DNA of 59,758 nucleotides. It comes from CAZJGF01 sp964545665 (GTDB taxonomy: Bacteria > Chloroflexota > Dehalococcoidia > GIF9 > AB-539-J10). The notes beneath the pieces are model-generated. The model was not told the origin of the DNA. It searched no databases and saw nothing but the letters and a program-made list of their open reading frames with translations. Location: positions 1-59,758 of the forward strand of contig CAZJGF010000001.1 of the NCBI GenBank assembly GCA_964545665.1, in the 5' to 3' direction. The position numbers and the translations under genes were made by a program. Shown here one piece after another: positions 52,613 to 59,758 of this stretch (position 1 is its first letter; the number at the start of each line of letters is the position of its first letter).

Positions 52613-53032
52613 ATGGCCAAGAATGAATTTGAGCCGAAAATACTAGGTTTCTGTTGTAACTGGTGTTCGTATGCTGGTGCTGACCTTGCTGGTGTCTCGC
52701 GGTTCCAATATCCCCCCAATATAAGGATAATAAGGGTGATGTGCTCCGGCCGGGTAAGCCCTGCTTTTGTTCTGAAGGCATTAGCGGTTGGATTCGATGG
52801 TGTGCTCATCGCTGGCTGCCATCCAGGGGATTGCCATTATATATCCGGCAACTATAAAACGAGAAGAAGGGCGGAATTCACAAAAAGGCTTTTGGAGCAG
52901 TTTGGAATGGAACCAGAAAGACTGAGATTGGAGTGGATCTCAGCATCTGAGGGAATGAAATTTGCTGAGGTGGTGAGAGACTTCACCAACAAAATAAAGG
53001 AGTTAGGACCAAATTCACTGAAAAGGAGCTGA
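52613..53032 (+). CDS. mvhD: MvhD-like electron-transfer protein, copy 2
   Basis: This 139-residue [2Fe-2S] protein has cysteines in FCCNWCSYAGAD, MCSGRVSP and GCHPGDCHYISGN. ATG 52613 follows one base after the hdrA stop; the frame is open into hdrA. In methanogens MvhD links HdrA to the MvhAG hydrogenase, and the gene here is indeed followed by mvhG and mvhA remains. Since those are broken, MvhD may now connect to another donor or be left over. Confidence 0.92.
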   Translation: MAKNEFEPKILGFCCNWCSYAGADLAGVSRFQYPPNIRIIRVMCSGRVSPAFVLKALAVGFDGVLIAGCHPGDCHYISGNYKTRRRAEFTKRLLEQFGMEPERLRLEWISASEGMKFAEVVRDFTNKIKELGPNSLKRS

Positions 53033-53036
53033 GCAG

Positions 53037-53664
53037 ATGGCAAGAAGATGGAAAATAGAACTAGCCTTTTATTGGGCAGCCACCTGTGGAGGCTGTGATG
53101 TGGCAACTTTGGACATTGGAGAGAAAATCCTCGATGTGGTGGACATTGCCGATATTGTCCTTTGGCCTGTGGCGATGGACTTCAAGTACAGAGACGTAGA
53201 GAAGATGGAGCCAAAAAGCATAGATCTGTGTTTGTGTAACGGCGCGGTAAGAAGTCCGGAGCATGAGGAAATAGCCAAGATGCTAAGGGAAAAACCAAAG
53301 GTGATGGTAGCATTTGGAAGTTGCGCCTGCTTCGCGGGATACCGGGGCTTGGGAATGTAGCAAATAAAGAGCAAATATTTGATGTGGCATACCAAGAGAC
53401 ACCTTCCACAGTGAACCCAGATTCTATTGTGCCCAAGACAGAATGTGAAGTGGCGGGAGAGATTTTGACACTTCCTGAGTTGTACGACACGGTGAAGACA
53501 CTGGATCAAACAGTGGATGTTGATTATTACGTGCTTGGTTGGCCCCCGGTTGTAGACGGTATAAACGACGCTGTGGGAATAATCGCCAAGTACGCAGAAA
53601 CCGGGGAGCTGCCTCCAAAGGGAACAGTTGTCGCTTTCGACAAGACTGTATGTGATGAGTGTCC
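53037..53664 (+). pseudogene. mvhG: Broken MvhG-like [NiFe] hydrogenase small subunit
   Basis: The first frame (53037-53360) reads as MvhG: TCGGCDVATLD holds the proximal-cluster cysteines, and FGSCACF lies near residue 98. After TTC at 53331 the frame is wrong and stops at 53358-53360. The correct continuation, GGIPGLGNVANKE, appears in the next frame, consistent with loss of one G near 53334. That frame runs to DKTVCDECP at 53660 and is then joined directly to mid-MvhA sequence. About a third of the subunit, including further cluster cysteines, is absent. Confidence 0.8.
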
Positions 53665-54807
53665 ACCCAGCTTCACTTCTGTGCCTTAGGAGCCCCGGAC
53701 TTTATTGTAGGCCCAAGAGCTGAAGCAGCGAAGAGAAACATAATCGGAGTAGTAGAAAAAGCAGGCACGGAATTGGGGCTGGCGGTGATACATGCTAGGG
53801 GATATGCACAGAGAATACAGGAGATAGTGGGAGGAAAGGCAACACATCCAGTATGTGGCCTGCCCGGGGGTATGTCAAAGGCTCTCTCGAATGAGGAGAG
53901 GGATGAGATAGAGGGTGAGGCCAAGAAGCTAGTTGATTTTGGCAAGAAAAGCCTTGAGATATTTGATGACCTTGTGTTGAAGAACAAAGAATATGTGGAT
54001 TTGATCACAGGTGATACTTATTACCATGAGACGTATTACATGGGCATGGTAGATGAAAATGAGAAAGTAAATTTCTATGAAGGAAAAATAAAGGTGGTGG
54101 ATCCGGATGGAAAGGAATATGCTAGATTTGATGCCAAGGACTACTTGGACTATATAAGCGAAGCAGTGGAGCCTTGGTCGTACCTAAAGTTTCCTTATCT
54201 AAAAGGGGTTGGATGGAAAGGGCTCGTAGATGGGAAGGAGAGTGGCATTTATAGACTGAATTCACTGGCAAGGCTGAATGTTGCCAGTGGCATGGCTACT
54301 CCTAGAGCACAAGAAGCATACACGAGAATGTATGACTTCTTCGGTAAAAAGCCAGTCCATAGCACCCTTGCGTTCCACTGGGCCCGCCTCATAGAGAATC
54401 TATATGCTGCTGAGAGATGCTTGGAGCTCATTCAAGACCCGGAGACAAGTTCTCAAGATATAAGAGGCGACTTAGGAGAGCCTGGCGAGGGGCTAGGTTG
54501 CGTAGAAGCTCCTCGTGTTACACTCTTCCATCACTACTGGGCAGATGAAAAAGGAATAACCAAGAAAGTTAACCTAATAGTCGCCACAGCTCAGAATAAC
54601 GGCCCGATGTGTATGTCAATTAAGAGAGCGGCGCAGAGCTTAATAAAGAATTGGAAAGTAGAAGAAGGCTTACTAAATATGGTAGAAATGGCTTTTAGGG
54701 CTTACGATCCTTGCCTTGCATGCGCAACTCATACGCTTCTAGGACAGGTGCCCCTAAAAATCGTCATAGTTGGCCCAGACAGAAAGGAGTTGCAAAGGCT
54801 AGGTTGA
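53665..54807 (+). pseudogene. mvhA: N-terminally deleted MvhA-like [NiFe] hydrogenase large subunit
   Basis: The frame matches MvhA from QLHFCALGAPDFIVGP onward (usual MvhA: LHFYFLAAPDFI near residue 107) to the C-terminus. The C-terminal nickel motif DPCLACATH is kept. The N-terminal part with the first nickel motif (RxCGxC) is missing, so the Ni-Fe site cannot form. The junction with mvhG at about 53662-53668 implies one deletion of perhaps 0.5-0.6 kb, estimated from family lengths. A GTG at 53659 could still start a 382-residue fragment. Either decay or an assembly collapse explains this. Confidence 0.8.
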
Positions 54808-54910
54808 AGCATCCCATACGACAACTGGCTGACGGCTGACAGCTTAGAGATGGAGACTCTGGTTTCTAGACTGGTGCAAAATTGGACAAAGTGGTATTCT
54901 GTATTGTCAC

Positions 54911-54939
54911 CTGCTCTAATACTCTTGCCAGAGTAGCAG
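54911..54939 (+). terminator. Bulged hairpin between convergent genes
   Basis: CTGCT (54911-54915) pairs with AGCAG (54935-54939), and inside it ACTCT (54921-54925) pairs with AGAGT (54930-54934) around a TGCC loop, leaving a 5-base bulge. It lies between the mvhA remnant and the convergent HdrA-GltD gene, where a shared transcription end would be useful. No U-run follows on either strand, so the call is tentative. Confidence 0.35.
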
Positions 54940-54940
54940 A

Positions 54941-57676
54941 TCAAGACGCTAATGTGATCTCTCTCATCTCGACCGCGTCATCTGCCTCAGCCATAACCTC
55001 AGCCGCTCTACCCGCTGCTCCTGAGGCCTGAGTTACAGAATCTGGGATATCCCGCGGGCTGTGAACATAGCCGCAAGCAAAGATGCCGCGCTTTGTGGTA
55101 TCTAGCGGTTGCAGCAATTTATTTGGAATCTTCACGAAGCCATTTTCATCTAACTCTATGCCTAAGATTTCTGCCAGTTCCTCGCTAATTTGAGGAATCA
55201 TCGCTTGGGCAAGAACCACCAGTTCTGCCTCAAGGCTCTTTATTTCCCCGGTGGTGGTGTCCTCGTACGAAATAACAGGGTTATCGTTCTTGGGGTTGAC
55301 TTCGATCCTGCCGGGACGTCCCCTGATATATGTTGCGTTGTACTCCTTCTTAGCCCTAGCGATATATTCCTGAAACCTCTTACCCACAGCCCTCATGTCC
55401 ATATAGAGAATTGTGGACTTCGTTCCTGGCTCATGTTCATATGCCATCATGGCTTCCTTGGTGGCATGCATGCAGCAGACGCTGGAACAATATGCTTTGT
55501 TCCTAAGATCGCGGGAGCCAACGCATTGGATGAAGGCTATATTGTGAGGGATTTTCCCATCTGAAGGGCGCCTAAGTTCTCCCATAGTAGGTCCTGACGC
55601 TGCAGTTAGCCTCTCGCATTCCATTGCTGTAATAACGTTCTTTATCTTTCCATAGCCATATTCTTCAATGCTTGAGATATCATGAAAATTGAGTCCTGTG
55701 GCGAGGATTATTGCTCCTACATCGAGGCGAATATGCTCATCCTGCATGTGATAATCAATCGCATTTGCCTCACACCGTTTCTCACATTCGTGACATTCGA
55801 TGCACCCTTCTATCTGCCCAGCAAGGCAGCGAGAAGCCTCCTCCACAGCTTCTTCTGGAGTGTAGCCCAAAGTCACCTCACCAAAGCCTCTCATCCTCTC
55901 CTCCACAGGCTCCTTTTCCATCTCGACTCGCTTTTTGAACGGAAAGCGTTTTTGCCTGTCCGCTACCTCCTCCTCGGAAAGCTTCTCCGGCTTCCTTTCC
56001 TCCTCAGACTCAATGGGTTTACCTTGCAAATACAGGTCTATGGAGCGAGCTGCCCTGTTACCTGCTGCTATGGCATCGATAACGAAAGCAGGACCTGTAA
56101 CTACATCCCCGCCGGCAAATACTCCCTCGATGTTAGTTGCCCCGGTATTAGGATCAATTTCTATTGTGCCTCTGTTGGAGAGTGATACGCCAAGCTTCGC
56201 GGCAAACTCTGTTTTCGGATTTTGACCAAGGGCAGTGATTACTGTGTCCACTGGAGCAGAAAACTCAGAGCCTTCGATAGGAATAGGTCGGGGACGCCCG
56301 CTCGCATCCAACTCCCCGAGTTCCATTCTCATACACTCCACCCTGGCGATTCTCCCATCGTCCCGGCAAAAGCGGGTTGGGGTAGTCAGGAAATCAATCT
56401 CTATCCCCTCCTCCTCGGCTGCCTTTACCTCTTCCGCCGAGGCTGGCATTTCGGCGCGGGAACGGCGGTACACAATGTTCACCTCTTCGGCACCAAGGCG
56501 CTTTGCCAGTCGAGCGCAGTCAATAGCTGTGTTCCCCCCACCAATTACTGCTACTTTTTTACCTACCTTCACCTTCTCCCTAAGGTTTACAGCACGAAGA
56601 AATCCTATTCCCTCGAACACCCCGGAAAGGTTTTCCCCCTCCACTCTGAGTCGCGTTCCGCTGGGAGCTCCGGTAGCGAGGAAAAGGGCATCATAACCTT
56701 TGTTTATTTCTTCAAGGGCAATATCCTTGCCAACTTCTACCCCTGTCCTTATTTCCACGCCAAGCTTTTGGATGTAACCTATCTCCTTGCGCACAATCTC
56801 CTTAGGAAGGCGATATTCAGGAATGCCATAGTGGAGCATTCCCCCAGGCTCAGGGAGAGCCTCGAAAACAGTCACCTGGTACCCCTTAAGGGCAAGGTCA
56901 TTAGCAGCAGCAAGACCTGCAGGCCCTGAGCCTACGATTGCTACCTTCTTGTCCCTTTTTGTAATAGCTGGAACTTCAAGCTTGTCAATATCCACTTGAT
57001 CTGCAGCGAACCTCTTTAAGTCGCGGATGGCTATAGGCTCATCAATTTGACCACGATTGCAGGCTTCCTCGCAGGGAGCGTAGCAAACTCGGCCGCAGAC
57101 AGCAGGGAGAGGATTTGTATCTCTTATGAGCTTGTAAGCTTCCTGGAACTTCCCTTCGGCTATGAGCTTAACATACCCGAGCACATTGGTATGAGCAGGG
57201 CAGGCATCCTTGCAAGCTGCTTTACATGGCCTCTCCTCTATCTTAGCGACGGCATACTTCTTAGGGACGGCTTGAGGGAAGGGAATGAAGATGGCTTTTC
57301 TCTCGCCAAGCCCCTGGTCAAATTCGCTCGGCATGATAACCGGGCATCCCTCCGCGCAAAGACCACAGCCAGTGCATTTATCCCAATCAACATAAGGTGC
57401 TCTCCTCTTCACCTTAGCCTGGAAACTTCCAACCTCTCCTGAGACTTCTTCGACTTGGGAATAGGTCAAAAGTTCTATATTTGGATGCTGGCTTGCTTCG
57501 ATCATCTTGGGGGCTAAAATACACATAGCACAATCGTTAGTAGGAAAGGTCTTATCTAGCTGTGCCATCCTCCCTCCGATGCTGGGCGTCTTTTCCACCA
57601 AATACACCTTAAACCCCATATTAGCCAGATCGAGAGAAGCTTGAATCCCAGCTATACCCCCCCCGATTACCAACAT
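54941..57676 (-). CDS. hdrA: HdrA with nested GltD module (single HdrA)
   Basis: The order matches the first two thirds of the protein at 48169: HdrA FAD motif VIGGGIAGIQASLDLA, CTGCGLCAEGCP, RKAIFIPFPQAVP, then the GltD insert (CKDACPAHTNVLGY, CGRVCYAPCEEAC, IVGSGPAGLAAANDLA, VIGGGNTAIDCAR). The HdrA C-half follows (CIECHECEKRCEANAIDY, CVGSRD with YCSSVCC). It has no terminal ferredoxin. The frame is open to GTG 57757, but that region reads as a decayed copy of the 95-residue gene in another frame. I therefore prefer ATG 57676, about 912 residues, with AAAGGGGGTGA somewhat far upstream. The start is uncertain. Confidence 0.88.
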   Translation of the reverse strand: MLVIGGGIAGIQASLDLANMGFKVYLVEKTPSIGGRMAQLDKTFPTNDCAMCILAPKMIEASQHPNIELLTYSQVEEVSGEVGSFQAKVKRRAPYVDWDKCTGCGLCAEGCPVIMPSEFDQGLGERKAIFIPFPQAVPKKYAVAKIEERPCKAACKDACPAHTNVLGYVKLIAEGKFQEAYKLIRDTNPLPAVCGRVCYAPCEEACNRGQIDEPIAIRDLKRFAADQVDIDKLEVPAITKRDKKVAIVGSGPAGLAAANDLALKGYQVTVFEALPEPGGMLHYGIPEYRLPKEIVRKEIGYIQKLGVEIRTGVEVGKDIALEEINKGYDALFLATGAPSGTRLRVEGENLSGVFEGIGFLRAVNLREKVKVGKKVAVIGGGNTAIDCARLAKRLGAEEVNIVYRRSRAEMPASAEEVKAAEEEGIEIDFLTTPTRFCRDDGRIARVECMRMELGELDASGRPRPIPIEGSEFSAPVDTVITALGQNPKTEFAAKLGVSLSNRGTIEIDPNTGATNIEGVFAGGDVVTGPAFVIDAIAAGNRAARSIDLYLQGKPIESEEERKPEKLSEEEVADRQKRFPFKKRVEMEKEPVEERMRGFGEVTLGYTPEEAVEEASRCLAGQIEGCIECHECEKRCEANAIDYHMQDEHIRLDVGAIILATGLNFHDISSIEEYGYGKIKNVITAMECERLTAASGPTMGELRRPSDGKIPHNIAFIQCVGSRDLRNKAYCSSVCCMHATKEAMMAYEHEPGTKSTILYMDMRAVGKRFQEYIARAKKEYNATYIRGRPGRIEVNPKNDNPVISYEDTTTGEIKSLEAELVVLAQAMIPQISEELAEILGIELDENGFVKIPNKLLQPLDTTKRGIFACGYVHSPRDIPDSVTQASGAAGRAAEVMAEADDAVEMREITLAS

Positions 57677-57726
57677 TGAGTTATTCGTGGTCTCACCCCC
57701 TTTGTAATTCAGAATGTTTTCCTGTC

Positions 57727-57876
57727 TTACCAGTTTTCGTGGCTCAGCGTACACCACAACCGGGCAGGTAGCTGTTCATCTAAGTTGCCTACCCAAGCCT
57801 CTATTTTGCTGATGTCACCACTGGCCAAAAGCAACTCTCTTCCGCAGTTAAGGAGCGATATCCTCTAAGGCTGTAG
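57727..57876 (-). pseudogene. Decayed tandem copy of the 95-residue gene
   Basis: Directly after the mnhB stop, the minus strand encodes SLRGYRSLTAEE and then, after a one-base frameshift near 57840, LLLASGDISKIEAWVGNLDE and RLWCTLSHENW with a stop at 57727. These align with the C-terminal half of the intact gene at 58367-58654 (LRGYYALAPDE, LVSGDIKNIERWVGKLDK, LWCRLSQEKW). The N-terminal half is gone. It shows a past duplication, followed by decay, around mnhB. Confidence 0.75.
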
Positions 57877-58326
57877 TCATTCTGAGGCTCTCCTTGCCAT
57901 GACCAGAAGGGCAGTAGACAACCCACCAGCGACAGCTAAGCCTACGCCTATGTCCATAAAGGGGATCATCCCTCCGCTGGATATTTCCCCAGGGTTAAGG
58001 CTAGGGGAAAGAGTCTCACCGAAAACGGAGGAACCAACAAGGAAATTATGGAAGAAACTCGAGTGGAACATGCCTGCAAATGCTAAGCTGATGAATATCA
58101 GCAATCCAACGCTCATCAAAACAAGGAAATGGGCTCCATCCAGACTTCTACGAATGGAATGGGAGCCAAAGGCGACAATGAGCAAGGCTACACCTGAGGC
58201 AATTACAGCACCCCCCTGAAATCCACCTCCGGGAGTCAAGTGCCCGTGCATGATGATATATAGACCGAAGATAAGGATGGGCAGAATCAGAAAGCTGGAC
58301 ATGGTACGCACAATCTTGGACATCAT
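57877..58326 (-). CDS. mnhB: Orphan MnhB/MrpB-type Na+/H+ antiporter subunit
   Basis: This 149-residue membrane protein has four hydrophobic helices (about 12-30, 42-58, 66-88 and 120-142). The family signature GHLTPGGGFQGGAVIA follows the first helix. MnhB is a small subunit of Mrp antiporters and of related membrane hydrogenase and oxidoreductase complexes. None of the other subunits is encoded beside it. AAAGGAGGTGAT precedes the ATG, so it is well translated. It may belong to a complex encoded elsewhere, or act with the HdrA-GltD protein in the same operon. Confidence 0.88.
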   Translation of the reverse strand: MMSKIVRTMSSFLILPILIFGLYIIMHGHLTPGGGFQGGAVIASGVALLIVAFGSHSIRRSLDGAHFLVLMSVGLLIFISLAFAGMFHSSFFHNFLVGSSVFGETLSPSLNPGEISSGGMIPFMDIGVGLAVAGGLSTALLVMARRASE

Positions 58327-58366
58327 CTTTTATCACCTCCTTTCTATTTTTCTTAAGTTCTCTCGG

Positions 58367-58654
58367 CTACCATTTCTCTTGAGACAGCCGGCACCACAAC
58401 CAGGTAGCTAGCTGTTTATCTAGCTTGCCAACCCATCTCTCTATGTTCTTTATGTCGCCGCTGACCAACGCCGCCAGCTCATCTGGAGCTAGGGCGTAAT
58501 ACCCTCTGAGTGCCTCACCGGGGTTATCCGCCAGCTGAGCTAAGAATCCACTGTCATCAGCAGCCCTGGCTAAGACCTCTAGGATTGCTTCTCTTCCCCT
58601 CAGTCTTTCCGTCGGACCGGGAATCTTCCTCTCTTCTACTATCCCTTGTCCCAT
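58367..58654 (-). CDS. Hypothetical 95-residue protein with a conserved SGDI...WVG...LW tail
   Basis: This is a small acidic protein without membrane segments. The middle (DSGFLAQLADNPGEALRGYY) is reminiscent of short helical domains such as Nif11- or Franean1-type leader regions, while the C-terminus LWCRLSQEKW is aromatic-rich. I cannot assign a function. GAAGGAGG precedes the ATG. A degenerate copy of its second half lies after mnhB, proving the frame is coding by the protein-level similarity of the two. It heads the minus-strand group 95-residue gene, mnhB, remnant, hdrA-gltD. Confidence 0.65.
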   Translation of the reverse strand: MGQGIVEERKIPGPTERLRGREAILEVLARAADDSGFLAQLADNPGEALRGYYALAPDELAALVSGDIKNIERWVGKLDKQLATWLWCRLSQEKW

Positions 58655-58717
58655 TGTGATGCCTCCTTCCTCTGTTGCTCTAGTTTTAGATTAATATTTG
58701 CCAGAGCACATTACATC

Positions 58718-58808
58718 GGCCTCAAGGCCTATTTTGCTGTGGTCAAGGTACATTCCGGCCTGCCCTAAAGTCCCATATCTTGAGGCCTATGGTAAGGTGT
58801 CCTTGAGG
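58718..58808. promoter_or_regulatory. CCTTGAGG inverted and direct repeats between divergent genes
   Basis: In the 208-base divergent gap, GGCCTCAAG (58718-58726) and CTTGAGGCC (58779-58787) are 9-base inverted arms, both continuing into GGCCTAT. CCTTGAGG recurs at 58801-58808 as the exact inverse of CCTCAAGG at 58720-58727. Three related half-sites between a LuxR-type regulator gene and a divergent operon suggest an operator. The protein that binds it is unknown. Confidence 0.4.
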
Positions 58809-58862
58809 TTTTGCTTCAGCTAGCTTAAAATTAGTTGGTAGTTGTTAACATAGGAGAGAGGA

Positions 58863-59570
58863 ATGCCTATGAGGAAGATCAGGATTCTGCTTGCTGATGA
58901 CCATGCGGTGCTGAGGGAGGGCATGCGCAACCTAATAGAGCAGGAGAAAGACATGGAGGTAGTTGGTGAGGCCGGTGATGGTGAAGAAGCCGTTGAATTG
59001 GGGACTCGGCTGAAGCCAGACGTAGTATTAATGGATATCGTTATGCCTAAAGTTAGTGGAGTTGTGGCTAGCAAATTGATCAAAGAAGCCAGTCCCAATA
59101 GTGCCGTATTGATACTGACTGCCTATGACGATAACCGCTACATCCTTGGACTTTTGGAAGCTGGAGCATGCGGCTACTTACTGAAAAACGCACGCGGTTG
59201 TGAGATTATAGGAGCTATACGGGCGGTACATTTCGGTGAATCTGTGCTTGACCCAGTAGTAATCCGTAGACTCTTGGAGCGCGCAAGCGGTCTAGCAAGG
59301 GAAAGTGGGGGATTTGAAGCCAAGGGGCTACTTAGCCAAAGGGAAATTGAGACTTTGAAGTTGGCAGCCAAGGGAATGAGTAACAAAGATATCGCCAATG
59401 AGCTTTTCCTCAGCGTGCGCACGGTGAAAGCCCACTTGAGCAATATCTTTAACAAGCTGGGAGTTAGTTGCCGCACTGAAGCTATACTCCAAGGGTTGAG
59501 GCAGGGCTATATTAGCCTTGATGACGTACCTCAAGGGTCCGGATCAGACGGGACCCCTGATAGAAGGTGA
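58863..59570 (+). CDS. NarL/LuxR-family response regulator
   Basis: This 235-residue two-domain regulator has an N-terminal receiver with acidic pocket ADDH and phospho-acceptor Asp58 (VVLMDIVMPK), and a C-terminal LuxR-type helix-turn-helix from about residue 160 (LLSQREIETLKLAAKGMSNK, VRTVKAHLSNIF). The start ATG 58863 has AGGAGAG at 58852; an ATG two codons later is also possible. The downstream PAS kinase begins after 3 bases, so they form a two-component pair. Its target might be the CCTTGAGG repeats just upstream. Confidence 0.92.
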   Translation: MPMRKIRILLADDHAVLREGMRNLIEQEKDMEVVGEAGDGEEAVELGTRLKPDVVLMDIVMPKVSGVVASKLIKEASPNSAVLILTAYDDNRYILGLLEAGACGYLLKNARGCEIIGAIRAVHFGESVLDPVVIRRLLERASGLARESGGFEAKGLLSQREIETLKLAAKGMSNKDIANELFLSVRTVKAHLSNIFNKLGVSCRTEAILQGLRQGYISLDDVPQGSGSDGTPDRR

Positions 59571-59573
59571 GCA

Positions 59574-59758
59574 ATGAGAACAAGATTTAAACTGCCTCAG
59601 CAAGGCTACAAATACCTGTTTGAGAACGTCACTGACGCTATTTTGGTTCACGATATGAGTGGTGATATCGTGGCAGCAAACAAGGCATGTGGAAAACTCA
59701 CAGGATATTCCCGAAAGGAATTAATTGGCGCCAATGTTAGGGAATTCATTACCGATAG
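59574..59758 (+). CDS. PAS-domain sensor kinase, N-terminal fragment cut by the window end
   Basis: The frame from ATG 59574 (AAGGTGA at 59564-59570) runs open to the window end, giving 61 codons. It shows a PAS fold start: YLFENVTDAILVHDMSGDIV, then AANKACGKLTGYSRKELIG. Such PAS domains usually precede a histidine kinase of the NarX/DegS type when next to a LuxR regulator, but the rest is outside the window. It is presumably the cognate sensor of the preceding regulator. Confidence 0.85.
   Translation, partial: MRTRFKLPQQGYKYLFENVTDAILVHDMSGDIVAANKACGKLTGYSRKELIGANVREFITD

Noticed and set aside
47677..53032. A hidden hdrB within the metV-mvhD set
   Set aside because: No plus- or minus-strand frame carries the CCG cysteine pattern of HdrB. 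All the space is taken by HdrC, the HdrA fusion and MvhD.
1..59758. CRISPR arrays, tRNA or rRNA genes, intact insertion sequences, origins or attachment sites
   Set aside because: No regularly spaced repeats, cloverleaf-like segments, rRNA-like stretches or intact transposase genes were seen on reading the gaps on both strands.

Overview
The window is bacterial DNA from a strict anaerobe, about half G+C, with short spacers, AAGGAGG-type ribosome sites and frequent GTG/TTG starts. It pairs bacterial folate enzymes (fhs, metF, acsE) with an archaeal-type CO dehydrogenase/acetyl-CoA synthase (cdhA, a cdhB epsilon subunit and a short 416-residue cdhC). As far as I know this mixture is best documented in Chloroflexota, especially subsurface Dehalococcoidia. 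That placement is an inference, because there is no rRNA or phylogenetic marker in the window.

Region 1 (591-17058, all +) is a catabolic island. A TRAP transporter (dctP-dctQ-dctM) is followed by a VOC protein, a C_GCAxxG_C_C protein, an SDR, a nucleotide-sugar-epimerase-like protein, a D-2-hydroxyacid dehydrogenase, a UxaA-type two-subunit lyase/dehydratase, a LarA-type nickel racemase homologue, a DRE-TIM aldolase/acyltransferase, a second C_GCAxxG/epimerase/SDR set, a nitrilase-family amidase and a non-pyrrolysine MttB-family methyltransferase. The set suggests uptake and breakdown of a 2-hydroxy acid and perhaps a methylated amine. The true substrate cannot be read from the sequence.

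Region 2 (17059-17704) has no intact gene. It holds a short dispersed repeat, an integrase-core transposase relic on the minus strand and a good promoter for the next operon.

Region 3 (17705-39697, +) is the carbon-fixing core: cooC, fhs, a NuoG-like ferredoxin, acsE, cdhD, cdhA, cdhB, cdhC, cdhE, a NuoE/NuoF pair, two tandem cooC-like ATPases, a cyclic-nucleotide-fold protein, a second NuoE, a NuoF-GltD fusion and a cysteine-type formate dehydrogenase. Together they could take formate and CO2 to acetyl-CoA, with NAD(P)H/ferredoxin coupling through the NuoEF units. folD/fchA are not in the window.

Region 4 (39750-54807) holds a reverse-strand metF, a sensor kinase with a cysteine-rich cNMP-fold domain, two receiver-only regulators, a QmoAB-like hdrA-hdrA-mvhD set, and then metV-metF-hdrC-[HdrA/GltD/HdrA]-mvhD. 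No hdrB is present. Next to it lie the remains of an MvhG/MvhA [NiFe] hydrogenase, broken by a frameshift and a deletion. Region 5 (54941-59758) is a minus-strand group (a second HdrA with an inserted GltD, an orphan MnhB antiporter subunit, and a 95-residue protein with a decayed tandem copy), then a LuxR-type regulator and a truncated PAS kinase.

The most interesting idea is that a MetVF/Hdr complex here may have exchanged its hydrogenase (now a pseudogene) and HdrB for an NAD(P)H-oxidising GltD module nested inside HdrA. Also notable is a serine in CdhC at the position of one of the four A-cluster cubane cysteines.
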